A DNA stretch of 59,182 bases from the NCBI GenBank assembly GCA_001783215.1, contig MFRA01000002.1, forward strand, positions 1-59,182. Reading direction: 5' to 3'. The DNA is from Candidatus Magasanikbacteria bacterium RIFOXYD1_FULL_40_23. GTDB lineage: Bacteria; Patescibacteriota; Patescibacteriia; Magasanikbacterales; GWA2-37-8. Shown here piece by piece: positions 35,141-42,203 of this stretch. The translations under genes and the position numbers were made by a program. The notes beneath the pieces are model-generated. The model did no database searches, was not told the DNA's origin, and saw only the letters and a list, made by a program, of their open reading frames with translations. The first letter of the stretch is position 1; each line of letters opens with the position of its first letter.

Positions 35141-36205
35141 CTAAAGATAAAAGGGCCAATAGCGCTTTTGAGCCGACGGATCGGCATCATAAACCAAGAA
35201 CTCACCAGTTGTGGCACACATGGCCACCGTGGCCAACGTCACACTTGCACCCGCCTTACGAAACAGTACTGGATGATTCGCAAAAAGATAAATTCCTTCT
35301 TGGAGGTTTTTCGGCAACTCGTTCGGCTTAAAGTTTGCCAAAACATCGTACCGCTCAAAGCTGTTGGGTGAAGCTGCAATAGCTGGATCAGGCAAGTGCA
35401 AACCCAAGCGCCCGGGTGGAACGTGGTTCGTGCAATAGAACACGTCTTGGATTGGAAGCAAATCCATCTCCAATTTAGCTGTCTTGAGGTTAGAAACCAT
35501 CAAAGAAACTGCCTCGCCAGTTCGTCCACATACCACCACATAACCAGTGGTCACAGCATTGGGCTGCAAACTCAGCCAAGTCTTGGCTCCACGCATACTT
35601 TGGGTAAGCGAAGCGCGACAATGCAAGACCTGCTTAGGCCATCCAGGCTGTGCCAATGGATGAAACCCATTATTGGTGATACCAATACGAGCGGCATTAA
35701 GAGATCCTGCCAGATTAAATAGCTGGCCCGAATAGGTCAAACCGACCGATCGCAGAAAGCCATCAAATACCACATCCAGAAGCACCATATTACTACGATT
35801 ATGCTCTTCAAAATCTTCATTATGAACATGTCTGATAGCACCGTCGGAAAAACGCCCAACCCAAGTTGAACACTTATCTGGCGGAATGATACCAGCTTCG
35901 GAAGAAACCTCTTCCGTAAAAGATGTAACGGCAATTACACTTTCATCAACGCTGGCACCTTTTGCTTGCGCACGAAGATATATACCGCTAGGCTTCCATA
36001 TCTCTTCACCCTTACGCAGATAAAACTGCGCCCGATCGTGAATAAGAGACCTTCTCTTCTCTATCTGCATCCCATGTCCAACCATAGTATGCTTAAGCAG
36101 ATACTCCATACCGCGATTGTACACCTCTGGGATATCGCTTCTACACTCTTCTCCTACTTGAAGAGCTACCTCGTAGAACGAGCCACGAGCTTGAACAAAA
36201 CGCAT
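35141..36205 (-). CDS. Peptidase C45-like (acyl-CoA:6-APA acyltransferase family) Ntn hydrolase
   Basis: The protein has 354 residues. The N-terminus RGSFYEVALQVGEE matches the RGxxYExGxxxGE start of the C45/AAT family. C112 in DKCSTWVGRFSDGAIRHVHNED fits the autoprocessing nucleophile followed by the NxD element. The residue before it is Lys, not the usual Gly. The C-terminal part has the long NGFHPLAQPGW and TNHV segments of the family. Members hydrolyse linear amides or transfer acyl groups; the substrate is unknown. The start at 36205 is chosen because AAAGGAG lies 6 bases upstream; the frame extends to a TTG at 36223. It has an SD, unlike most neighbours. Confidence 0.7.
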   Translation of the reverse strand: MRFVQARGSFYEVALQVGEECRSDIPEVYNRGMEYLLKHTMVGHGMQIEKRRSLIHDRAQFYLRKGEEIWKPSGIYLRAQAKGASVDESVIAVTSFTEEVSSEAGIIPPDKCSTWVGRFSDGAIRHVHNEDFEEHNRSNMVLLDVVFDGFLRSVGLTYSGQLFNLAGSLNAARIGITNNGFHPLAQPGWPKQVLHCRASLTQSMRGAKTWLSLQPNAVTTGYVVVCGRTGEAVSLMVSNLKTAKLEMDLLPIQDVFYCTNHVPPGRLGLHLPDPAIAASPNSFERYDVLANFKPNELPKNLQEGIYLFANHPVLFRKAGASVTLATVAMCATTGEFLVYDADPSAQKRYWPFYL

Positions 36206-36304
36206 GACACGCTCCTTTGTCAAAAAACGTCTACTTATTTAATGGAACCATACAAACAAATTTACTGTCAAATAAATCACCAAATTTGCATAGGTTTAGC
36301 AGGG

Positions 36305-36333
36305 TTGAAATTTAATTCATTAAATGATATATT
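36305..36333 (+). promoter_or_regulatory. Promoter of tRNA-Arg(TCG)
   Basis: TTGAAA (36305-36310) and TATATT (36328-36333) have a 17-base spacer, 31 bases before the tRNA. Confidence 0.6.
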
Positions 36334-36364
36334 GACCCTATTCTAAACAGACAAAAGATTACTC

Positions 36365-36436
36365 GCCCCTATAGTTTAATGGATAGAATGTCAGGCTTCG
36401 AACCTGAAGATGGGAGTTCGATTCTCTCTGGGGGCA
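36365..36436 (+). tRNA. tRNA-Arg, anticodon TCG
   Basis: Acceptor GCCCCTA/TGGGGGC (one G-U), D loop AATGGATA, anticodon arm TCAGG-CTTCGAA-CCTGA (anticodon TCG), T arm GGGAG-TTCGATT-CTCTC. The CCA end is not encoded. It reads CGA and probably CGG. Confidence 0.94.
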
Positions 36437-36438
36437 CA

Positions 36439-36476
36439 ATAAATAACGACCCAATAGTTTGGGTCGTTATTTATTT
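36439..36476 (+). terminator. Terminator after tRNA-Arg(TCG)
   Basis: A 12-bp stem AATAACGACCCA/TGGGTCGTTATT is followed by TATTTGGTT. Confidence 0.75.
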
Positions 36477-36660
36477 GGTTACCTAGGAGAATCGAACGCC
36501 GGAGCGATGTTCGGCGACGCAAGCGAGCGAGCCGAACCGCGAGGCGGCCCGCCCGGATGAATCCGTTTGGACGGGTGGCTAGACAAAATTTTCGGAAGAA
36601 AATTTTAGTCGAAGCCGATTCTTCCACAGAGGGGCACCACGCTTAGCGTCCCACGCACCA
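36477..36660 (-). other. GC-rich structured region with tRNA-like ends (no gene)
   Basis: No credible ORF. On the minus strand it begins near 36640 with GCCCCTCTGTGG and GGCTTCGAC, like the tRNA-Arg(TCG) acceptor and anticodon loop, and ends near 36480 with GTTCGATTCTCC, like its T arm. Between them lie the palindrome GACTAAAATTTT/AAAATTTTGTC and GC-rich repeats. It may be a decayed inverted tRNA copy split by an insertion. Confidence 0.4.
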
Positions 36661-36687
36661 AACATAGCACAAATTAACAACCTAAAA

Positions 36688-36717
36688 AACGATTTAAAAT
36701 TACAAATCGTTTTTTTG
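36688..36717. terminator. Terminator hairpin
   Basis: AACGATTT/AAATCGTT arms followed by a T run. Confidence 0.6.
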
Positions 36718-36746
36718 TTGGCATAGATAAAAATTACTGATACACT
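36718..36746 (+). promoter_or_regulatory. Promoter of the M14 carboxypeptidase gene
   Basis: TTGGCA (36718-36723) and TACACT (36741-36746) have a 17-base spacer, with TG-A before the -10. Confidence 0.55.
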
Positions 36747-36797
36747 AACTTATGGTTAGATCATTGACAAAAAATCTCAAACAAGGGGAGGTTTACC

Positions 36798-37646
36798 TTG
36801 AAAGAGAAAACAGGAAAGATCACCAGCTATCAGGACTTGATTTTTGGATACAGACATACAGACCATCGCCTTCATACTTATGGCAAAGTAAAAGAAGACG
36901 ATAAAAAATATACCCTTTACAAAATCATAGCCAATGCACGCTACAAAAAAACCTTGCTTATCACTACCGGTTTCCATGGCGAAGAATTCAATGCACCGAT
37001 CGCGCTTTTACATACTTTTGACAAAATAGTTACCTACGCCAAAAAAAGGCGCGTGCGACTAATTGTGTATCCATGTGTTAATCCTTCCGGGTTTGATTTG
37101 CGCCAGCGCTACAATGCCAGCGACGAACAACCCAACAATGACTTCATGCGCTATGTAATGGAAAATGGAGAAGAGCTAGGTGTTCTAGAAAAAGACGAAC
37201 ATTTTGTTCACTATAATATCGTAGATTCTCCAGCTAAAGAAGTTAAGCTACTCAAAAAAGATATTTTGAAATATCTACTTATTCCCCCTGACGGAATGAT
37301 AGATCTTCATCAACAAGAGGGATCGCTGGAAAACGGCGAAATTTATGCGTACGTTTTTGATCGCACACCACTTTACCGACGCATTATGAGAAAACTAGGA
37401 AAAATTGCTCCCATAGCTAAGAATGACTTATGTACAAGCAACGAAGATAGACGAGAAGTGTTTTATCGGATAAATGAAGATGGTTTGATTGTTTTGCATG
37501 ATGGAACTATTACCGACTTGTTCTACCAGAAAGGTTCCAAGTTTGTAGTAACCTCCGAAACTAAAACAACTATGCCCTTAGAAAAAGTTGCTGCCATCAA
37601 CTTAATTTGGATAAAAGAGCTAATCAACCTCATAGCCAGCAAATAA
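36798..37646 (+). CDS. M14-family zinc carboxypeptidase / deacylase
   Basis: The protein has 282 residues. Zinc ligands H60 and E63 are in GFHGEE and H171 in DLHQ. NPSGFD and LRQRYN provide the substrate-carboxylate residues, and E254 in SETKTT is in the place of the catalytic Glu. The M14 superfamily includes carboxypeptidases and succinylglutamate-desuccinylase/aspartoacylase-type amidohydrolases; the short length favours the latter or a peptidoglycan-tripeptide type enzyme. No signal peptide is visible, so it probably acts in the cytoplasm. The start is TTG, fixed by a strong SD (GGGGAGG) 7 bases upstream. It belongs to the window's SD-bearing gene class. Confidence 0.8.
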   Translation: MKEKTGKITSYQDLIFGYRHTDHRLHTYGKVKEDDKKYTLYKIIANARYKKTLLITTGFHGEEFNAPIALLHTFDKIVTYAKKRRVRLIVYPCVNPSGFDLRQRYNASDEQPNNDFMRYVMENGEELGVLEKDEHFVHYNIVDSPAKEVKLLKKDILKYLLIPPDGMIDLHQQEGSLENGEIYAYVFDRTPLYRRIMRKLGKIAPIAKNDLCTSNEDRREVFYRINEDGLIVLHDGTITDLFYQKGSKFVVTSETKTTMPLEKVAAINLIWIKELINLIASK

Positions 37647-37648
37647 TG

Positions 37649-37671
37649 CCCCACTTTCACAAAAGGTGGGG
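37649..37671 (+). terminator. Terminator-like hairpin after the M14 gene
   Basis: CCCCACTTT/AAAGGTGGGG stem, followed by TTCGTTAATTTT, a weak T tract. Confidence 0.55.
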
Positions 37672-37725
37672 TTCGTTAATTTTATTGAAATTTCTATAAA
37701 GTGAATAACTCATTTTTAAAAACAA

Positions 37726-37754
37726 TTGACAGTCAACGAAGATAGGAATAAAAT
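37726..37754 (+). promoter_or_regulatory. Near-consensus promoter of microprotein gene 1
   Basis: TTGACA (37726-37731) and TAAAAT (37749-37754) have a 17-base spacer. Confidence 0.8.
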
Positions 37755-37785
37755 CTTATTTAGTCTGTAACAAGGGGGCTCTGCA

Positions 37786-37881
37786 ATGCACCGAGGGAAG
37801 CTGGCACCAAAACTTGAATTCTACTGCTATGGTACCATCGCTTATTTCGCCTACAGATTTTTTCAAGGCTTGGGGCTATAG
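37786..37881 (+). CDS. 31-residue aromatic, hydrophobic microprotein
   Basis: AAGGGGG lies 7 bases before the ATG. The peptide starts MHRGKLAPK and continues with an aromatic, hydrophobic helix (YCYGTIAYFAYRFFQGL) that could insert in or lie on the membrane. I recognise no family. The gene has its own strong promoter (37726) and a structured 3' part with a possible pseudoknot and a terminator (to 38060), so it forms an independent RNA of about 300 nt. The alternative is that the RNA is the functional product and the ORF is incidental. Confidence 0.5.
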   Translation: MHRGKLAPKLEFYCYGTIAYFAYRFFQGLGL

Positions 37882-37963
37882 GCAAGGCACTAGCCATACC
37901 CGTCACACAACGGACACGGCATCTTGCTGAAACCATTTCTTAACTAGGCCCACCAAGGGCGCC

Positions 37964-38022
37964 AAACACGATGACAGGGTTGCTCGGCCTGTCGTGTTTC
38001 TCTACTATATTTACCGAGCAAC
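37964..38022 (+). ncRNA. Candidate pseudoknot downstream of microprotein 1
   Basis: The stem AACACGATGACAGG/CCTGTCGTGTT (one bulge) has the loop GTTGCTCGG (37979-37987). This loop is perfectly complementary to CCGAGCAAC at 38014-38022, giving a 9-bp loop-downstream pairing, an H-type pseudoknot. It lies between the 31-residue ORF and a terminator. Confidence 0.55.
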
Positions 38023-38024
38023 AT

Positions 38025-38060
38025 AAAAATACCCAGATTAATTTCGGGGTATTTTTATTT
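38025..38060 (+). terminator. Terminator of the microprotein 1 transcript
   Basis: AAAAATACCC/GGGGTATTTTT arms followed by ATTTT. Confidence 0.75.
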
Positions 38061-38074
38061 TAGAGTTAAATTGA

Positions 38075-38123
38075 CCATGTTAAATACGGCAAAGCCGTCT
38101 GCCTTTGGCAGAATTTAACATGG
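38075..38123. repeat. Two-hairpin palindromic repeat next to a promoter
   Basis: Outer stem CCATGTTAAAT/ATTTAACATGG encloses CGGCAAAGCCG and CTGCCTTTGGCAG. In inverse orientation it closely matches 17603-17653. It is directly followed by the TTGACA of the next promoter. Confidence 0.7.
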
Positions 38124-38152
38124 TTGACAAAATGCCAAAATAGGAGTAAAAT
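38124..38152 (+). promoter_or_regulatory. Near-consensus promoter of microprotein gene 2
   Basis: TTGACA (38124-38129) and TAAAAT (38147-38152) have a 17-base spacer. Confidence 0.8.
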
Positions 38153-38229
38153 TGGCCTTGTCAGGCTTGAAATATGCCTCTTTCCCCTCATTACTTAGCC
38201 AAAATGAGTCATGGGGGGAGGGAAACTAT

Positions 38230-38349
38230 ATGAAGACCATTCTCCGGGTTCTGCTGGCCGCCCTGGCCATCTGGATGATCATCGACAAGTTCGGCCTGTA
38301 CGACTACAAGCCCATGCCGGCTGCCGGCGCCGACGTGATGCCATATTAG
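38230..38349 (+). CDS. 39-residue single-pass membrane microprotein with GC-rich codons
   Basis: GGGGGAGG lies 8 bases before the ATG. Residues 4-18 form a hydrophobic helix (ILRVLLAALAIWMII), followed by DKFGLYDYKPMP and a small-residue tail. Codons are almost all GC-ending (CTG, GCC, ATC, GAC), in sharp contrast to the AT-rich surroundings. No family recognised. A terminator follows at 38423. The longer frame from 38152 is set aside because the SD fixes this start. The GC-rich codons suggest transfer or strong selection on expression. Confidence 0.6.
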   Translation: MKTILRVLLAALAIWMIIDKFGLYDYKPMPAAGADVMPY

Positions 38350-38422
38350 GCATCTACCCCAACGATGTGACCGCTCGACACATCATTGGGCAACAACCCA
38401 CCCCCACCCATCGAGCCATACT

Positions 38423-38453
38423 AAAAAACCCCGACTTGATCGGAGTTTTTTTG
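38423..38453. terminator. Bidirectional terminator
   Basis: AAAAAACCCCGA/TCGGAGTTTTTT arms. It can end microprotein 2 and, on the minus strand, the complex-I-like operon. Confidence 0.75.
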
Positions 38454-38521
38454 TTTTTCTCTTTCGCAAGAGAAAAAGCATGTCTGAGTGAGCCGCAGCG
38501 AGCGAAGGCGATTCCTACCTA

Positions 38522-40090
38522 CTAAACATCATGACCAGAGTATGACAAATTAAAACTCTTGTTTATCAAAGGAAAATCTGGAACCACATTGCCTTTACCA
38601 GCATAACCTAATACAGCCCAATTGATAAATGATGGATCACGCACATCTACTCTGGTGATTTGCCCTTCATTATCGGTAACCACAAAATAAAAAACTTCAC
38701 CTCTCCAACCTTCGGCCGAACCTACACCATAAGAATTTTTTCTTAATTCTACTTTTCCTTCAAAAACTAATTTTCCACTTGTTGGCATGCTAGCTAAAGC
38801 CTGTTCAATAATACTAAAAGAAGCAAAAATTTCTTTAATGCGAACATACAGTCTAGATCGCACATCACCATTTTTCTCTAAAGCTATATTAAATTTAATT
38901 TTGTTATAAGCAGCATACGGATAATCAATTCTTGAATCACTAACTATTCCCAAAGCTCTGCCGGCCACACCCAACACCCCGTGATCTGTAGCTATTTGAT
39001 AATCAAGTTGACCAGTACCTTCCAAACGATTTAAAAGCGAAGCGCTATCTTCAGAAATATCTATAAACTCGCGGAAATCTTTTTGGATTTTTTGCAAATC
39101 TTGAAGAAGTGCTTTAGATGTATCTGCAGAAATATCTTTGGTCACTCCGCCAATAGTATTAACACCGCGCAAAAATCTGCTACCAGTTAGACGTTCGTGC
39201 CATTGCATAATCTGCTCACGAAGACGAGTACCGTTGGCACCACCAAAACTAAAACCAGTATCTAACATTACAAAACCAACATCATTAAAATGATTGGCCA
39301 ATCTTTCTAGTTCGGAAAATATAACTCTAAGATACTTGGCTCTTTCCGGCACTTCGAAACTAGACAAACTTTCTATAGCCTGGCAAAAAGCCAGTGAGTG
39401 AGTAAAAGAAGTATCACCGGAAACTCTTTCTGATAATTTTACTTTATCTTGTAGTGGCAGAATTTCGAATAGTTTTTCTGTACCTTTGTGAACATAGCCC
39501 AATTTTGGCTCCAACAAAACTATCTCTTCGCCTGCAACACTGAACCTGAAATGTCCTGGCTCAATAATACCAGCATGCACTGGACCTACAGGGATTTCAT
39601 AAATACCCTCCCCTTCCACTGTTTGGAATTGGTAGGTATTGTGCGCCTCTTCTGGTCTTTGTTGCCAATTAAAATCTTTGCGTAAAGGAAATAAATTTTC
39701 TGGCCAATTTTCGTGGAGTATTAACGGTTTATGATCTGGGTGACCAACTGGTTCCAAACCAAAAAAGGTTTTAATTTTTCTTTCGTGCCAAGCTGCCTGC
39801 TGAATTTGTTTGGTAATAGAAGGAAACTCTTCTGTGCCAGACAAAGTTATGTACGGCACCAAAAAAACACTACTCCCCGGAACTCCAAATACATATAGTA
39901 TTCTAAATCTGCCGTGTTCTTTTCTTTCGTCAACGGCCGTAATGGTTTTGAGTGGTAATTTTTGTTCAAAATACAAAGTAGTAGCTACTTTTAAAATATC
40001 ACTAGATGGCACTTCATATATCAAAACATTACCGTCAGTTTTAACTTGATAGTTTTTGGAGATATATTTTTCTACTATTTCTTGATACAT
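38522..40090 (-). CDS. Large subunit (HyfG/NuoCD-like) of a group-4-hydrogenase-related complex, NiFe ligands lost
   Basis: The protein has 522 residues. An N-terminal NuoC-like domain (to about residue 100) is joined through FFGLEPVGHPDHKPLILHENWP and PLRKDF to the NuoD/hydrogenase large-subunit domain, as in HycE/HyfG. The two CxxC pairs that hold NiFe are replaced: RVSGDTSF has S224 and T227 at the L1 position, and DPSFIN has S487 and N490 at the L2 position. The protein ends with NVVPDFPLINKSFNLSYSG instead of a cleavable peptide. This is the pattern of Ehr (energy-converting hydrogenase-related) complexes. It is the last gene of a six-gene operon, 1 base after the HyfF-like gene. Confidence 0.9.
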   Translation of the reverse strand: MYQEIVEKYISKNYQVKTDGNVLIYEVPSSDILKVATTLYFEQKLPLKTITAVDERKEHGRFRILYVFGVPGSSVFLVPYITLSGTEEFPSITKQIQQAAWHERKIKTFFGLEPVGHPDHKPLILHENWPENLFPLRKDFNWQQRPEEAHNTYQFQTVEGEGIYEIPVGPVHAGIIEPGHFRFSVAGEEIVLLEPKLGYVHKGTEKLFEILPLQDKVKLSERVSGDTSFTHSLAFCQAIESLSSFEVPERAKYLRVIFSELERLANHFNDVGFVMLDTGFSFGGANGTRLREQIMQWHERLTGSRFLRGVNTIGGVTKDISADTSKALLQDLQKIQKDFREFIDISEDSASLLNRLEGTGQLDYQIATDHGVLGVAGRALGIVSDSRIDYPYAAYNKIKFNIALEKNGDVRSRLYVRIKEIFASFSIIEQALASMPTSGKLVFEGKVELRKNSYGVGSAEGWRGEVFYFVVTDNEGQITRVDVRDPSFINWAVLGYAGKGNVVPDFPLINKSFNLSYSGHDV

Positions 40091-40091
40091 A

Positions 40092-41537
40092 CTAATAAAC
40101 TAAAGTTGCAGATGATATTAAAAATTTAATGGCGCCAGGAAATACAAAACCGGAAATCAGTAAAGCTACTGCCAACAGCACGATGGGAGCAACTAACCAA
40201 ACACTACCTTCTCCAGCAGTAATTTCTGAATCAGCTTCTCCAAACATCATAGCAATTACATGTCGAAGAAAACCAATAAACACTAGCCCAATACCTAATA
40301 ATGCAGCCATGGTTACTATTGGGTGGCTACCGATACCGGCAGATAAAATAGAAAGTTCGGTGACAAAAATACCAAACGGTGGCACACCAGTTACAGCCAA
40401 AAATCCAAGGATAAAAATTGCACCAGTTACTGGCAAAGTAGACATTACACCTCTTACATTTTTCATTTTTGTTGAGCTGTACTTTAAGAATATATTACCG
40501 GCTGCCAAAAACAACATTGATTTGGCTAGAGCGTGATAAACCATATGAAGCAGAGCTGCAAAGGCGCCCACTCCCCCAAAACCAAAACCTAAAGCCATTA
40601 TGCCTGCATGCTCAATACTAGAGTAAGCCAATAAACGCTTATAGTTTTTCTGCGCAAAAATGCTAAAGGCCGCCACAACTATAGATATTAAACCGAAAAA
40701 TACAAGCAAATCTTGAGAAAAATCTTTACCTACAGCAGAGTCAATAACTAATTTGAATCTTAAAATCGCCAAAAAAGCTACGTTTAGAAGGGATCCAGAA
40801 AATAATGCAACTACAGGCACCGGTGTTTTGCTGTAAGCGTCTGGGCGCCAGGTGTGCATAGGCACAAAACCAACTTTCGTACCGTAACCAATTAAAACAA
40901 AAATAAATGCCATCTTGGCTATAAACGGATCTAAGTTTGGACCACTTGCAAGCAAGTTACTCCATGTTATAAGTTCAGTATGACCGCCGTTTAAAGCTGG
41001 ATACAAGAAAAGCAATGTACCAAAAAATGCGAATAATAAACCTAGGGAGTTTATAATAAGATATTTCCAAGCGGCTTCCATGGCTGATGGTTTATTGTAA
41101 AAACCGATCAAAAAAGCAGTAGAAAGAGTGGTAGCTTCAATACCAATCCACATCAAAATAGAACTGGTAGTGGTAATGGCAAAAAACATTGCCAAAATAA
41201 ATAAATGAAAAAGAATAAAGTATTGTTTTATTTTTTTAAAATCTATAATCCCTTTGGCCATTTCTGCCTTAAGGTAACCAACAGAATACAAAGCAATTGG
41301 AAAACCAGTGGCAGCCAAAGTAAGCAAGACAATTGATCCCAAATAATCAACGGAGAAATCATGACCCCAAGAATATGATCCACTTTTTAAAACAGCCAAA
41401 ACTATCAAAATGGCAAAAATTAATTCTAAAGCCGAAGCAATGATTGCAATAAAATTTAACAAGCTTGTTTTCTTTCTGATTAACAGCGACAAGCCTGATG
41501 CGACAAATGGTATTGCTAAAATTAAAAATATATACAT
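40092..41537 (-). CDS. Antiporter-like membrane subunit (HyfF/NuoN-like)
   Basis: The protein has 481 residues and about 14 membrane segments of the Mrp-antiporter fold. Key residues of the proton path are present: the Glu of helix 5 in MWIGIEATTL, the Lys of helix 7 in GYGTKVGFVPMHTWRPDAY, the Lys in NYKRLLAYSSIEHAG, and the His/Lys in YHALAKSMLFLAAG. It lies between the HyfE-like and large-subunit genes with gaps of 4 and 1 bases. It is expected to translocate protons or sodium ions across the membrane. Confidence 0.92.
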   Translation of the reverse strand: MYIFLILAIPFVASGLSLLIRKKTSLLNFIAIIASALELIFAILIVLAVLKSGSYSWGHDFSVDYLGSIVLLTLAATGFPIALYSVGYLKAEMAKGIIDFKKIKQYFILFHLFILAMFFAITTTSSILMWIGIEATTLSTAFLIGFYNKPSAMEAAWKYLIINSLGLLFAFFGTLLFLYPALNGGHTELITWSNLLASGPNLDPFIAKMAFIFVLIGYGTKVGFVPMHTWRPDAYSKTPVPVVALFSGSLLNVAFLAILRFKLVIDSAVGKDFSQDLLVFFGLISIVVAAFSIFAQKNYKRLLAYSSIEHAGIMALGFGFGGVGAFAALLHMVYHALAKSMLFLAAGNIFLKYSSTKMKNVRGVMSTLPVTGAIFILGFLAVTGVPPFGIFVTELSILSAGIGSHPIVTMAALLGIGLVFIGFLRHVIAMMFGEADSEITAGEGSVWLVAPIVLLAVALLISGFVFPGAIKFLISSATLVY

Positions 41538-41541
41538 ATAT

Positions 41542-42201
41542 TTACTCTTCTTTTAAGTTCTTCATCATACTCACATCGAGTGAGCCGAATTGTTTATAAA
41601 TCATAGATGCAAATACTGTTGCGATTATCACCCAAACCAAGATATCAAATACTATACCTAGTTGCGGACCGGCGTTCTGTTCTAATCCGGATAAGAAAGC
41701 AAAGGAAACAATTGCATTTTCCAAAGACAATATACCAATCATCTGAGACAAAGCACCTTTACGATTGATTATTACAAATACAGATATAAGCATGGTAGAG
41801 AGTGCCAAAAGCAGAGCGTTGAAATTTTCTTGAGAAAGAATAGATAGCGGTTGAAAAAAGCTAGAGAAGGTAAAAGCTGTCAACATAGCCAAAATTACCA
41901 AGGTCATTGGCCCGTTTAAATAGGTGCTTACGCTAAATTTTAGTTGGTGCTTGTTTATAAGATTGCGGAAGAAATAAGGCGCAACTATAACTTTAACTGC
42001 AAAAACTGAAAGCGCTACCAACATTAAAGTAAAAGATGATTCTTTTAGAGAAGAGTTGAACAACAAAAATGCCACGACAAAAGACTGGGCCATGTAAAGA
42101 AAAACTGCAAAAGAATTTTTCTTGGCAATGTTAATAAAAATAACGGAAGCAAAAATTAAAGCTTCTAAAAAAAATAAGGTTTGTGGGCTCTCAATAAACA
42201 T
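41542..42201 (-). CDS. HyfE-like membrane subunit (NuoK-related)
   Basis: The protein has 219 residues and about seven hydrophobic helices. The helices VIINRKGALSQMIGILSLENAIVSFAFLSG resemble the NuoK-like core of HyfE, where LENAI holds the conserved Glu. The N-terminal helices are an extension seen in HyfE but not in NuoK. It sits 2 bases after the HyfC-like gene and 4 before the HyfF-like gene. Confidence 0.82.
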   Translation of the reverse strand: MFIESPQTLFFLEALIFASVIFINIAKKNSFAVFLYMAQSFVVAFLLFNSSLKESSFTLMLVALSVFAVKVIVAPYFFRNLINKHQLKFSVSTYLNGPMTLVILAMLTAFTFSSFFQPLSILSQENFNALLLALSTMLISVFVIINRKGALSQMIGILSLENAIVSFAFLSGLEQNAGPQLGIVFDILVWVIIATVFASMIYKQFGSLDVSMMKNLKEE

Positions 42202-42203
42202 AG

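Noticed and set aside
36391-36627. 78-codon minus-strand frame ending CAPRENRTPIFRFEA
   Set aside because: Its end is a translation of tRNA-Arg; this is a common false gene.
37760-38060. tmRNA, SRP RNA or 6S RNA at the microprotein 1 locus
   Set aside because: No tRNA-like acceptor/T arm, no SRP tetraloop consensus and no complementary ends are found.
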